From the NCBI GenBank assembly GCA_039816045.1, contig JBCBYB010000019.1, forward strand, positions 23,252 to 87,251: DNA of 64,000 bases, in the 5' to 3' direction. This DNA comes from Thermohalobaculum sp039816045. Its GTDB lineage: Bacteria; Pseudomonadota; Alphaproteobacteria; Rhodobacterales; Rhodobacteraceae. This document shows, piece after piece, positions 35,597 through 43,832 of the stretch. Numbering within the stretch: position 1 is the first letter of the stretch; every line of letters starts with the position of its first letter. A program made the position numbers and the translations under genes. Under the pieces are notes generated by a model. The model had not been told where the DNA came from, searched no databases, and saw only the letters and a program-made list of their open reading frames with translations.

Positions 35597-36816
35597 CGCC
35601 CTCGCAAAAACCCTCCGTTGCCATTGTCGTTCCATCGTTTGACCGTGGCGGGCTCGAACAGGTCGCACTCAACCTCTACAGGGGGTACCGGGCAAGAGGA
35701 TGCGAATGCATTGTCCTTGTCGAGCGCAATGTTGCTGGCTACATGCTGGGTCGGTTGGACGCGCCAGAGCATGGGATCGTCCTAAACGGTGAGGAGGGTC
35801 TCTTCCTGGAAGTCCTTGCCCAGCACAAAGTTGACGTTTTGCACTATCATTACTCGACCTTCGGGCTCAGTGAGGCCAAGAAGCTCGGGATCTACACGCT
35901 GTATACACTGCACAATGTCTATACTTGGCTGGATGATGCAGGGTTTTCTCACCATGCCGGTCAGTTGTCCGAGGCAGACCGTATTGTTGCAGTCTCCGGG
36001 TTTGTTCGCGACTACTTTTGCGAGCGCTCCAAGACGCCCCTGGACCGAGTGGACGTAATCCCCAACGGGATCGACCTGGCATGGGCATCGTCGCAGCAGG
36101 ATCTCCCCGCGCTTGATTGCCCGGATGGGCGTTTCGTGTTTGCGCTGCCAGCCAGCTATTTCCCAGTGAAGCATCATCCACTCGCGATCCGGGCGGCCGA
36201 GATTTTGCTGAACAAGCGCAAGGACTTCCAATTGGTTTTCCTCGGCAACATCGGTGACGAGGACTATTCATCCCATGTGGACGCTCTTGTTGCTGCGTCA
36301 TCTGCGAGATCACACATCACGCAGATCGACTGCCTCGCGCACGATCAGATGTCTGCCTTCTATCGCGAGCTGGTAGACTGCGTTCTGCTGCCGACGATTC
36401 AGGAAGGGTGCTCGAACGTCGTCCTCGAGGCGTTGTCGTTCGATAAGCAGATGATCCTTACGGATGTCGGGAACGCGAGGGAAGCGCGTCGCATGTCGGC
36501 GCGTGTTCAGGTGATCGACCGGGCAGAAGATCTCGACGCGTTGACGCCTGAGCGTATCGAGGAGTTGAGCCGCAACGGTGACTGCCGCAATCTCCGCGCG
36601 CTTGTTGATGCGATGATCGCTGCCCAGAGCATGCGCGGCGGAACAGCGGATGCGGCAACCCTTGCCGCTAGACGAGACGACATCGGGTTGGATCGCATGG
36701 CCGACGGTTACTTCCGGCTGTTCGAGGCATCAGCTCCATTGGCTGCTGCCGACGCAGGTCATGCCTGGGCCATTCCTGCCGCCAAGCCTTCGAAAACGCT
36801 GGAGACGCTTGCATAG
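35593..36816 (+). CDS. GT4-family glycosyltransferase
   Basis: A 407-residue GT-B enzyme. It has the N-terminal VPSFDRGGLEQVALNLYRG, the mid-protein DVIPNGID, FVFALPASYFPVKHHPLAIRA, FLGNIGDED and the donor-site LLPTIQEGCSNVVLEAL with the E-x7-E arrangement. Such enzymes transfer sugars from nucleotide donors with retention. Coupled by ATGA to the preceding large transferase; its 3' end overlaps the convergent unknown gene by 58 nt. Confidence 0.88.
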   Translation: MTPSQKPSVAIVVPSFDRGGLEQVALNLYRGYRARGCECIVLVERNVAGYMLGRLDAPEHGIVLNGEEGLFLEVLAQHKVDVLHYHYSTFGLSEAKKLGIYTLYTLHNVYTWLDDAGFSHHAGQLSEADRIVAVSGFVRDYFCERSKTPLDRVDVIPNGIDLAWASSQQDLPALDCPDGRFVFALPASYFPVKHHPLAIRAAEILLNKRKDFQLVFLGNIGDEDYSSHVDALVAASSARSHITQIDCLAHDQMSAFYRELVDCVLLPTIQEGCSNVVLEALSFDKQMILTDVGNAREARRMSARVQVIDRAEDLDALTPERIEELSRNGDCRNLRALVDAMIAAQSMRGGTADAATLAARRDDIGLDRMADGYFRLFEASAPLAAADAGHAWAIPAAKPSKTLETLA

Positions 36817-37802
36817 ACCGTAAGATCACACTCGAGGATGGCATCGACGGTGTCGATGTCCGCCAGCGTATCAGCGATCCACATGACGTCGTCAGACGGT
36901 TTGGAAAGACCGGGCACCGGGGTGTTCAGCAGTGTCCCCACTGCTGTCTCAAAGTAGGCGGGAATGCGCGCGGGCGCCACGACTTCGAAGCCTGCCAGGG
37001 CTTTCAGTGCCGAAGAGATCGCGTTGGGGGCACACAGTTCGCTCGGGCGCGCGCTGGTCAGTTGACGTGTTAGCGGGTTTGAAAGTGTGGCCGCGGCGTC
37101 GGGGTCTAGGCCGCGGATTGCCCGGCGTAGAGCCCGCATGTTTGTCACGTTGACGCCATCAAGGGATGCGATCACGGAACGCCACGCCATCTGCTCTCGC
37201 GCGCCGATGAAACGATCGACGGGTCCGAAAGTACCGCTCAGCACAGCAATCCGTTCCGCGAGCTCTTCATGCGGGTCCCGCAGTTCCATCACCACGGTTG
37301 TGCTGCCGTCTTGCAACCCGGGATGTGCAGGCAAATGCACGCGTCCGCTTGCGTACACCGAAGATGTGCCATTCAGCACCAAAACTTGGTCCACGGTTTC
37401 CGCACCGTATCGTTCGACACGCGGATACCAAGCTTGGAACAGCCGCTCCATCGCATGATCGAATGTCCGACTGGGGCGCAAACGCGTTTCGATCCGGAAC
37501 AATTTGTGCGCAAGGCAAGCCGAGCGACGACGGTAGATCGTCAACCCGGAGCCAATGTCTCTCACCTCCAGGTCCGAGAGCGCCGAAAGGCATTCGACCT
37601 CATTGGTCCCGATGCGAAATCCACACTGTCCTGTTCGGTGGCGCCCTGCCTGAACCAGCGCATCGCGCGTTTCGTTTGCTTCCCCGCTCCAGAGAAGCGC
37701 GCCGCCGCCGAATAGGCAGAGCCTCGGTGTCTCCTCGACGCTGTCGGGAACCAGGTATCCGATGAGCTCGTTGCCCGTGTCCGCCTCAATATTGAAGAGC
37801 AT
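36759..37802 (-). CDS. Unrecognised capsule-island protein
   Basis: A 347-residue soluble-looking protein that I cannot assign. It lacks a signal peptide and membrane segments. Visible features are LFGGGALLWSGEANETRDAL near the N-terminus, AMERLFQAWYPRVERYG in the middle and DLTVYASVSSVFEGLAAGMAQA at the C-terminus. The ATG at 37802 has GGGTG upstream; a GTG at 37811 is also in frame. Divergent from the OPX gene and overlapping the GT4 gene at the 3' end. It may be a sugar-modifying or regulatory protein of the capsule; this is only context. Confidence 0.6.
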   Translation of the reverse strand: MLFNIEADTGNELIGYLVPDSVEETPRLCLFGGGALLWSGEANETRDALVQAGRHRTGQCGFRIGTNEVECLSALSDLEVRDIGSGLTIYRRRSACLAHKLFRIETRLRPSRTFDHAMERLFQAWYPRVERYGAETVDQVLVLNGTSSVYASGRVHLPAHPGLQDGSTTVVMELRDPHEELAERIAVLSGTFGPVDRFIGAREQMAWRSVIASLDGVNVTNMRALRRAIRGLDPDAAATLSNPLTRQLTSARPSELCAPNAISSALKALAGFEVVAPARIPAYFETAVGTLLNTPVPGLSKPSDDVMWIADTLADIDTVDAILECDLTVYASVSSVFEGLAAGMAQA

Positions 37803-37814
37803 TATAAGCACCCA

Positions 37815-37822
37815 TTAACCAT
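37815..37822 (+). promoter_or_regulatory. TTAACCAT motif in a divergent promoter region
   Basis: TTAACCAT, the CtrA-type half-site, occurs 13 nt from the start of the minus-strand unknown gene, in the 115-nt divergent gap shared with the OPX gene. Identical octamers are found at 40461 and 51100. Confidence 0.35.
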
Positions 37823-37917
37823 ACTCCGGTTAGGACTTGTTCATCACCTGTTGCGGTTTGGTACAGAATTCGTTCCAGGCCCATGCTGACTCTAAACGGT
37901 TAATGAATGGGGAACCT

Positions 37918-39081
37918 ATGCCGACAAGAATTGCGATACTGGCAGCGGCAGCGCTGCTTTCGGCCTGTTCCAGTGTGCCTAGATCGGGTCCTCTGACTGC
38001 AGATGTGCTTGATGAGGCGGCGGAGGTCCAAGGAGGGGCACTCGGCTTCGCGTTGGTCCCCGCGAATGCGGCCGTCGTTGCCCGGCTTCGGGCTGCCGAG
38101 GGGGGCGAGGGCCTTGCGGCTCTGGCAGAGGGTCCGGCTGTCTACGGCCGGCGATTGCGCACCGGAGATCAGGTTCGAGTGATGCTGTTCGAGGCCACAG
38201 GCGGTGGTCTGTTCGGTGGAGGGCCAGACACGGGCGCCGGGTCGCGGGAACTGCCGCTTCAGATGGTGTCTTCCGCTGGTACCGTTCGCATCCCCTATGG
38301 CGGCGATGTGCGTGTGCGAGGGTTGTCGCCCGAGGCCGCGGCGCGCCGGATTGAGACATCTCTGAGGGGGCAGGCGATCGAACCGCAGGCCGTCCTGAGC
38401 TTGGTCGACCAACCCTCCTTGTCGGTAACAGTGCTGGGCGATGCGGTTGCTTCGGGCGGGCGTATACCGCTCGCTGGTACAGGCGAGCGTGTCCTGGACA
38501 TGGTCGCTGCTGCTGGTGGTCTGACGAAGCCAATCCATGAGAGCGCGCTGCGCCTCACCCGCAAAGAGCAGAGCTCGGTGGTCAGGGTCGGTCATATCCT
38601 TCAGAACCCGACCCAGAATGTGCCGGTCCATCCACGCGATGTAATCTCTGTTGAGCACAAGCCACGTCATTTCTCTGTGCTCGGTGCGGTGACAAACAAC
38701 GCGAAGATCACGTTTGACCAGACCGCACTCACGCTCGACGAAGCGCTTGGTTCCGCGCGTGGCATAATCGACTCTCGGGCCGATCCGACCGGGGTCTTCG
38801 TCGTGCGTTATGAGGCTGCTGGCCTCGCATCGGAGATGCCCAACGTCTCGCGAGACTTGATCGCGGCGTCGGCAGGCCAACCGATCCCGGTCGTCTATCA
38901 GGTGGATTTCTCACGGCCATCGGGGTTGTTGTTGGCCAAACGTTTCCCCATCCGTCATCGTGATACGATCTTTGTGGCAAATGCCGAGTACAACTCGTTG
39001 GAGAAGGTCCTGCGCCTGATTGCTGTTGCGCTGCAACCGGTTGCGACCGGTGCGGTTGTCGGAAATCTCGCCGTAAACTGA
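37918..39081 (+). CDS. Capsule export outer-membrane lipoprotein (OPX family, KpsD/BexD/Wza-like)
   Basis: A 387-residue lipoprotein: MPTRIAILAAAALLSACSS with lipobox Cys17. It has the poly-export domain (LRTGDQVRVMLFEATG ... GTVRIPYGGDVRVRGLSPEAAARRIE) and SLBB-like segments (SVTVLGDAVASGGRIPLAG and FSVLGAVTNNAKITFDQ). OPX proteins form the outer-membrane exit for capsule. The ATG at 37918 has GGGGA 6 nt upstream. It is the only OPX gene seen in the window, so both KpsE copies presumably use it. Confidence 0.9.
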   Translation: MPTRIAILAAAALLSACSSVPRSGPLTADVLDEAAEVQGGALGFALVPANAAVVARLRAAEGGEGLAALAEGPAVYGRRLRTGDQVRVMLFEATGGGLFGGGPDTGAGSRELPLQMVSSAGTVRIPYGGDVRVRGLSPEAAARRIETSLRGQAIEPQAVLSLVDQPSLSVTVLGDAVASGGRIPLAGTGERVLDMVAAAGGLTKPIHESALRLTRKEQSSVVRVGHILQNPTQNVPVHPRDVISVEHKPRHFSVLGAVTNNAKITFDQTALTLDEALGSARGIIDSRADPTGVFVVRYEAAGLASEMPNVSRDLIAASAGQPIPVVYQVDFSRPSGLLLAKRFPIRHRDTIFVANAEYNSLEKVLRLIAVALQPVATGAVVGNLAVN

Positions 39082-39124
39082 CCACAAACATCGAGGCGCC
39101 TTGCACAAAACGCAGGCGCCTCTA

Positions 39125-40441
39125 TCACTCCGCTGCGACGGCGGGCAGCTGATACGGCGTGCAGCCAACCTCCTCAGGACCGCGATACAATCGCCAATAC
39201 CGCTCCGCGACTGTCAAGCGCTGTGCGATCTCTTTGATCGCCGTTGCCCGTCCCGCCGGATCGTAGAAGGAACCGCGTACCTGGATCTCCGATGCGAGTG
39301 CGCCGGCATAGCAGGCAAACAGCTCGGGATTGGGTTTTGTCGGAGACCGCCAGAACGTCATCAAACCCGATCGGTGCGTGAGACCCTCGACGTCATAGAT
39401 CGCGTCACCGAGGACGATGACTGGACATCCAAGGCGCAAAGCGTGCAGCCCCACGGTGGAATTGACCGTGACGACCCCCTTTGCGCAGAGCAGCAGATCT
39501 TTGAGCTCACCGCCGTCGATTGCGACGACGCGTTCGGCAACGCCATATCGCTCTGCGAGATCGGTGGTAAATTCCGGCCAGTTCTCCCAACCGTTGTCCA
39601 TGGGATGGAGCTTCACCACCAAACGTGTGTCTTGGGGTGCCTCGGTTGCGAAGGATGCGATGACCTCCTCAAGCATTTCCGAAAGGCAGGAGTACGGCGA
39701 CGAGGCGCGGATCTGGTAATCACTCTGCAACTGGAGAGCCAGAAGGAAGGTTGCTGGACCGCCTTTACCGATCTGCTTGGCCGTAGTTTTCGCTCGCCGG
39801 CGCGCTGCTCCGCCGCAACTCCAACGTTTTAGCCAACATAAGTAATCGAGGAGGGGTGGATAGTACTTGTCATTATTGTATTTAGAGAATATCGGCGTGC
39901 CTAGCGCCATTGCCAGATGATAGGTGACTTCGGAGAAGGCCTCGCGCGTGAAACTGTGATGATACAGCGGAGCCAAGTCCGGCACATCAGCGTTGGCGCT
40001 CAGTTCTTCGATCTGCTGAGGTGATCGCGTGAACCGCGAGTGCGCGCCCATTCCTTCCGGTTCCATCGTGATCCAGTCCGGCCGCAAGTAGCCGTTCTCG
40101 ATTGCCCAACATCTGACTGCCATACCGCGCGCTACGGTCAGGGCCTCCACGTGATAGGGCAGGCGATCCGCATAATAGAGGATGTCGCTCACATCCTCGC
40201 TGTCCAGGACGAACCGCAACCAGTCTGGCCAGTCCTCAAGTGTTCCGCGGTAGAGACGCTGACCCGGGCCCCGCCAGAACAGGGCGTCTCCCATATGAAA
40301 GCCGATGTGGATCACACGAAAGCCTTGCGCCCGGAGCCCAGCACCTAACTCCCTCCAGAACTTGCAGGGCGGTCCTTGGAGCAAGAGAATGGTCCTTTGC
40401 GAGGCTTGGGCCAATTCAGAGCTCCTTACTTGGTCGCACAT
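39125..40441 (-). CDS. KpsS-like capsule biosynthesis protein, copy 1
   Basis: A 438-residue protein of the capsule polysaccharide biosynthesis (KpsS/LipB) family. Conserved segments are LLLQGPPCKFWRELG, IHIGFHMGDALFWRG, IENGYLRPDWITMEPEG, FLLALQLQSDYQIR, VVKLHPMDNG and VVTVNSTVGLHALRLG. KpsS adds beta-Kdo to the lysophospholipid anchor of group 2 capsules, so an analogous start-of-chain transfer is likely, although no Kdo-synthesis genes are in the island. No clear Shine-Dalgarno site precedes the ATG. Divergent from its paralogue with 47 nt between. Confidence 0.85.
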   Translation of the reverse strand: MCDQVRSSELAQASQRTILLLQGPPCKFWRELGAGLRAQGFRVIHIGFHMGDALFWRGPGQRLYRGTLEDWPDWLRFVLDSEDVSDILYYADRLPYHVEALTVARGMAVRCWAIENGYLRPDWITMEPEGMGAHSRFTRSPQQIEELSANADVPDLAPLYHHSFTREAFSEVTYHLAMALGTPIFSKYNNDKYYPPLLDYLCWLKRWSCGGAARRRAKTTAKQIGKGGPATFLLALQLQSDYQIRASSPYSCLSEMLEEVIASFATEAPQDTRLVVKLHPMDNGWENWPEFTTDLAERYGVAERVVAIDGGELKDLLLCAKGVVTVNSTVGLHALRLGCPVIVLGDAIYDVEGLTHRSGLMTFWRSPTKPNPELFACYAGALASEIQVRGSFYDPAGRATAIKEIAQRLTVAERYWRLYRGPEEVGCTPYQLPAVAAE

Positions 40442-40460
40442 CCAGGCGCGTTACCCCCGC

Positions 40461-40479
40461 TTAACCATTATTCGTTAAC
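40461..40479. promoter_or_regulatory. Inverted TTAAC-N8-GTTAA between divergent kpsS-like genes
   Basis: TTAAC at 40461-40465 and GTTAA at 40474-40478 form an inverted repeat that includes TTAACCAT and GTTAAC. It sits near the middle of the 47-nt gap between two divergent start codons, so one dimeric regulator could control both genes. Neither gene shows a clear ribosome binding site in this gap. Confidence 0.45.
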
Positions 40480-40488
40480 AGTCTGGTT

Positions 40489-41724
40489 ATGGCGGACGGT
40501 TCGAACGATTTCTGTGGTCGCGCGCCGACGGTTCTTCTCCTGCAGGGGCCGGCGTCCTGGTTCTTCCTTCATCTGGCCAGGGCGCTTCGGCGCCGAGGGG
40601 CCAACGTGTTGCGCGTCCTCTTCTGCCCCGGGGACCATCTGTTCTGGCGCGGGGCAGGGGGTATCCCCTTCCGCGGACGCGATACAGAGTGGCCAGGTAC
40701 GGTCCGAGATCTTCTCTCCCACCGGGGCGTGACGGATCTTGTCTGTCTTGGCGATGGTCGGCCTATCCACGCAGAGGCGATCACCGTCGCAGAAGAACTC
40801 GGGATTCGTGTTCATGTCATCGAACAAGGATATCTCCGTCCGGGATGGCTGACCGTTGAGCCAGGCGGAACCGGCGGTTACTCGCAGTTTCCGCGGACAA
40901 GTGAGGCAATTCGGGCGCTCGCGACAGGAGAGGTGGGGTGCGCGCCAAGGTACCACGCAGGTTTCACCAATTACGCCGCAATGGATGTCGCGTGGAATCT
41001 TGCCAATTTGTTCGCAGGCGTCGTGGGTTATCGCCACTATCGGCGCCATGCGCTCAAGCACGTTCTGTGGGAGTGGATTGGTTGGCTGGGAAAGGCATTC
41101 AAATGGCCGGTTCGAAGTCATCGGGATGCGTCTGCAATGGAGCGAGCCTTACACCACCGGGGTCCGCTCTTTCTGTTGGCACTGCAACTCGAGACAGATT
41201 TTCAGATCCGCTTGCATGGACCAAGCGGGGGCCAACGCCCTCAGTTGCTAAAGGTTCTTGAGAGCTTTGCGACGAGCGCGCCGGCCGATGCTCTTCTCGT
41301 GGTGAAGCGTCACCCTCTCGATGATGGGATCACTCCCTGGGGCCGGCTGATCCGCAAGACTGCATCGGCACTAGGCATCGCAGACCGCTGCCCTTTCCTG
41401 ACCGGAGGGGATCTGGGCCAGCTCTTGGAAAGCTGTAACGGAGTGGTCACCGTCAACTCGACGGTCGGACTAACCGCCTTGCGCTCCGGCGTCCCAGTCC
41501 ATGCGCTCGGAAGGGCGATCTATCGCGTCGCAGGTCTGACCGATAGCGGCCCGCTCTCAGATTTCTGGGTAGACCCGCGACCCCCGGATGCAGAACTCTG
41601 CGACGCGCTGGTTGATGCGCTCGCGGCAACCATCCAGGTGCCCGGTGGCTTCGATGGAGAGGGCGCACGGCCCGGAGCGGACGCGATGGCCGAACGCATC
41701 TTGTGTCCGGTCTTCAACCCGTGA
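40489..41724 (+). CDS. KpsS-like capsule biosynthesis protein, copy 2
   Basis: A 411-residue paralogue of the divergent KpsS-like protein, sharing the whole motif series: VLLLQGPASWFFLHLA, VLFCPGDHLFWRG, VIEQGYLRPGWLTVEPGG, FLLALQLETDFQIR, VVKRHPLDDG and VVTVNSTVGLTALRSG. Two such enzymes could add successive residues of a linker on the lipid acceptor, as KpsS and KpsC do in E. coli; this is inference. Its stop overlaps the GTG start of the SDR gene, linking it to the PKS/oxoamine-synthase group. Confidence 0.85.
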   Translation: MADGSNDFCGRAPTVLLLQGPASWFFLHLARALRRRGANVLRVLFCPGDHLFWRGAGGIPFRGRDTEWPGTVRDLLSHRGVTDLVCLGDGRPIHAEAITVAEELGIRVHVIEQGYLRPGWLTVEPGGTGGYSQFPRTSEAIRALATGEVGCAPRYHAGFTNYAAMDVAWNLANLFAGVVGYRHYRRHALKHVLWEWIGWLGKAFKWPVRSHRDASAMERALHHRGPLFLLALQLETDFQIRLHGPSGGQRPQLLKVLESFATSAPADALLVVKRHPLDDGITPWGRLIRKTASALGIADRCPFLTGGDLGQLLESCNGVVTVNSTVGLTALRSGVPVHALGRAIYRVAGLTDSGPLSDFWVDPRPPDAELCDALVDALAATIQVPGGFDGEGARPGADAMAERILCPVFNP

Positions 41725-42494
41725 CTCGCTTTGTCTTGACAGGTGCCTCCAGCGGGATCGGTGCCGCCCTCGCAGCGGAACTCTTGGAGCCAGGCGGATC
41801 GGCGCTGCTGATCGCGCGCTCTGAAACGAAACTGGAGGGCATCGCTGATCGTCTTACAGTGTCGGGGGCCTCGGTAGAGACGCGCGCATTGGATGTGACC
41901 GACGCCCACGAAATGGATCGCGCGCTGACGGCCTTTGATGCACACGCTCCTGTGGATCTTGTCATCGCGAATGCCGGTGTGAGTTGCGGGGCTGGGGAGG
42001 ACGGGCGTCCGGAGAGCGTGGATGACGCTCGGCGGGTGATCGCTGTCAACGTCCTCGGCGCACTCAATACGATCTCTCCGATACTGCCGGCGATGCGAGC
42101 GCGGCGTGCTGGTCATCTCGTGCTGGTAAGTTCTCTGGCGGCCTTGCGGCCTTTGCCGTCCATGCCAGCCTACGGTGCGAGCAAAGCAGCGCTTCGAGCC
42201 TATGGCACAGCTCTTCGGGGGGCGGAGCGCCGTCACGGGATCACTGTGACCCTGGTGTGCCCCGGGTTTGTGACAACGCCGATGTCCCAACGCCATTTGG
42301 GGGTGCGTCCCTTCGAGGTTCCAGTCGACGTTGCAGCCCGTCGGATTGCCCGGGGAGTGCGACGTCGTCAGGCGCTGGTGACGTTTCCCTGGCCGCTTGC
42401 GCTCCTTACCTGGTTGGGCGCTCGGTTGCCGCCGCACCTTTCGGACCGGATGATCGCGCCGTTCGCCGCTGAGATCTTGCCTGAGGACCGGTGA
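41721..42494 (+). CDS. SDR ketoreductase of the capsule lipid triad (RkpH-like)
   Basis: A 257-residue classical SDR with TGASSGIG, an Arg after beta-2 (LIARSE, consistent with NADPH), ANAGVS, the catalytic Ser region VLVSSLAAL, and YGASKAAL, plus a C-terminal hydrophobic helix (ALLTWLGARLP). The layout resembles 3-ketodihydrosphingosine reductase and RkpH. Position beside an oxoamine synthase and a PKS suggests that it reduces the 3-keto group of their product. The GTG at 41721 overlaps the upstream stop. It is convergent with the oxoamine synthase, with a 3-nt gap. Confidence 0.82.
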   Translation: MTRFVLTGASSGIGAALAAELLEPGGSALLIARSETKLEGIADRLTVSGASVETRALDVTDAHEMDRALTAFDAHAPVDLVIANAGVSCGAGEDGRPESVDDARRVIAVNVLGALNTISPILPAMRARRAGHLVLVSSLAALRPLPSMPAYGASKAALRAYGTALRGAERRHGITVTLVCPGFVTTPMSQRHLGVRPFEVPVDVAARRIARGVRRRQALVTFPWPLALLTWLGARLPPHLSDRMIAPFAAEILPEDR

Positions 42495-42497
42495 GTT

Positions 42498-43832
42498 TCA
42501 AAGGTCCGCCAGGACCTCTGCGGTTGCTTGAACGGCGGCGTTGATCATCTCTGGGGTATGGTCTGCTGTCAGGAAAAAGCGCAGGCGGGCCGATCTTTCG
42601 GGCACACCGGGGTGGATGATCGGCAGCGCGTTGATGCCCTTCGCAAACAGCGCCTCCGAGGCTCGGACGGCCCGCAAGCTGTCCCCGATCATGACGGGCG
42701 TGATGGCGTGTCCCTCCGAGAGGCCGGTATCCAAACCGGCGGCACGGGCGCGATCGAGAAACAGTCGTCCATTGGCGGCCAAACGAGCCACGGGTTCGGG
42801 GTCACGCTGCATGATCCTGAGGGCGGTTTCGGCGGTCGCGGCGAGAGGTGCCGCGAGCCCTACGGAATAGACAAAGCCCGGTGCCCGTGCTCGCAGATAG
42901 TCGATAAGCGCCGCTGACCCGCAGATGTATCCCCCACACGATGCCAGTGTTTTCGAGAGGGTTCCCATCCAGATCTCGACGACTGTCGGGTCGATCCCAG
43001 CGGCCTCGGCAAGCCCACGTCCGGTGGCACCAAGACATCCGAGCGCGTGTGCCTCATCGACCATTAGCCATGCGCGATGCCGGGTCTTCAACGCCACCAG
43101 TTCGGCGAGATCCGGGGTGTCACCGTCCATCGAATAGAGCCCTTCGACTGCGATAAGCACGTGCCGGTGCTGCTCCCTGACCTGTCTGAGGGTGTCGTCT
43201 ATCCAGCCGTAATCGTTATGTGGTGCGATCAACCGCGTGGCGCCGGATATCCGCGCCCCCTCTACGACTGAGTTGTGCGAGAACTGATCGAGAATGATCA
43301 GATCTTTGGGCCCTAGAAGCGCACCGATGGTTGCGAGGTTCGTCGCATGGCCGGAGACCATCGCAAGCGCTGCCTCGGTCCCCTGCATGTCTGCAAGGGC
43401 GCGCTCCAGACTGCGGTGATAGGGACGCTCTCCGCCAACCAGACGGCTGGCAGAGGTCGACACGCCCCAGTGGTCGACGGCTGCCTTTGCGGCAGAGCGA
43501 ACCTCAGGGTGGCGGTTCAGACCAAGGTAGTCATAGCTTGCAAAGCTGATCTGAGGTTCACCCTCAATCTGAGTCGCGGCAGCAGAGTCACCCTCCCCAA
43601 GACGAAAAAACGGATGGTCGAGGTCGAGGCTCGCGAGGGCTGCGCGTTGCAATTTGATCGGGCGGTAGTCTGGCAACTCTCCAAAGTCATAAGCTTTTTT
43701 ACTGAGGGGGGCAGAGTTCCCAACGGGTGCGCCACTTGCCTCGGCTAAAGTGGACGCCGGTGCTTGATCGCGGACCGTTGCTTGGCTCCGAAGTTGCTGC
43801 AACAGGGCAGCGTGGGGACTTGCAGAGGTCAT
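42498..43832 (-). CDS. Alpha-oxoamine synthase (AONS/SPT-like, RkpG/WcbT-like)
   Basis: A 444-residue PLP enzyme of the 8-amino-7-oxononanoate synthase/serine palmitoyltransferase family with an extra N-terminal region of about 45 residues. Visible are FASYDYLGLNRHPEV, GVSTSASRLVGG, DQFSHNSVVEGARIS, VDEAHALGCLGATGRG and PLP Lys294 in GTLSKTLASCGGY. The family condenses an acyl thioester with an amino acid, with loss of CO2. Its start overlaps the PKS stop, so it is coupled to a synthase that lacks a thioesterase; using the ACP-bound chain directly is the natural inference. No other biotin-synthesis genes are near, which argues against BioF. Confidence 0.88.
   Translation of the reverse strand: MTSASPHAALLQQLRSQATVRDQAPASTLAEASGAPVGNSAPLSKKAYDFGELPDYRPIKLQRAALASLDLDHPFFRLGEGDSAAATQIEGEPQISFASYDYLGLNRHPEVRSAAKAAVDHWGVSTSASRLVGGERPYHRSLERALADMQGTEAALAMVSGHATNLATIGALLGPKDLIILDQFSHNSVVEGARISGATRLIAPHNDYGWIDDTLRQVREQHRHVLIAVEGLYSMDGDTPDLAELVALKTRHRAWLMVDEAHALGCLGATGRGLAEAAGIDPTVVEIWMGTLSKTLASCGGYICGSAALIDYLRARAPGFVYSVGLAAPLAATAETALRIMQRDPEPVARLAANGRLFLDRARAAGLDTGLSEGHAITPVMIGDSLRAVRASEALFAKGINALPIIHPGVPERSARLRFFLTADHTPEMINAAVQATAEVLADL

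Noticed and set aside
42498..43832. Oxoamine synthase as biotin gene bioF linked to bioY at 61 kb
   Set aside because: bioY is 18 kb away, no other biotin-synthesis genes are present, and the gene is coupled to the PKS.
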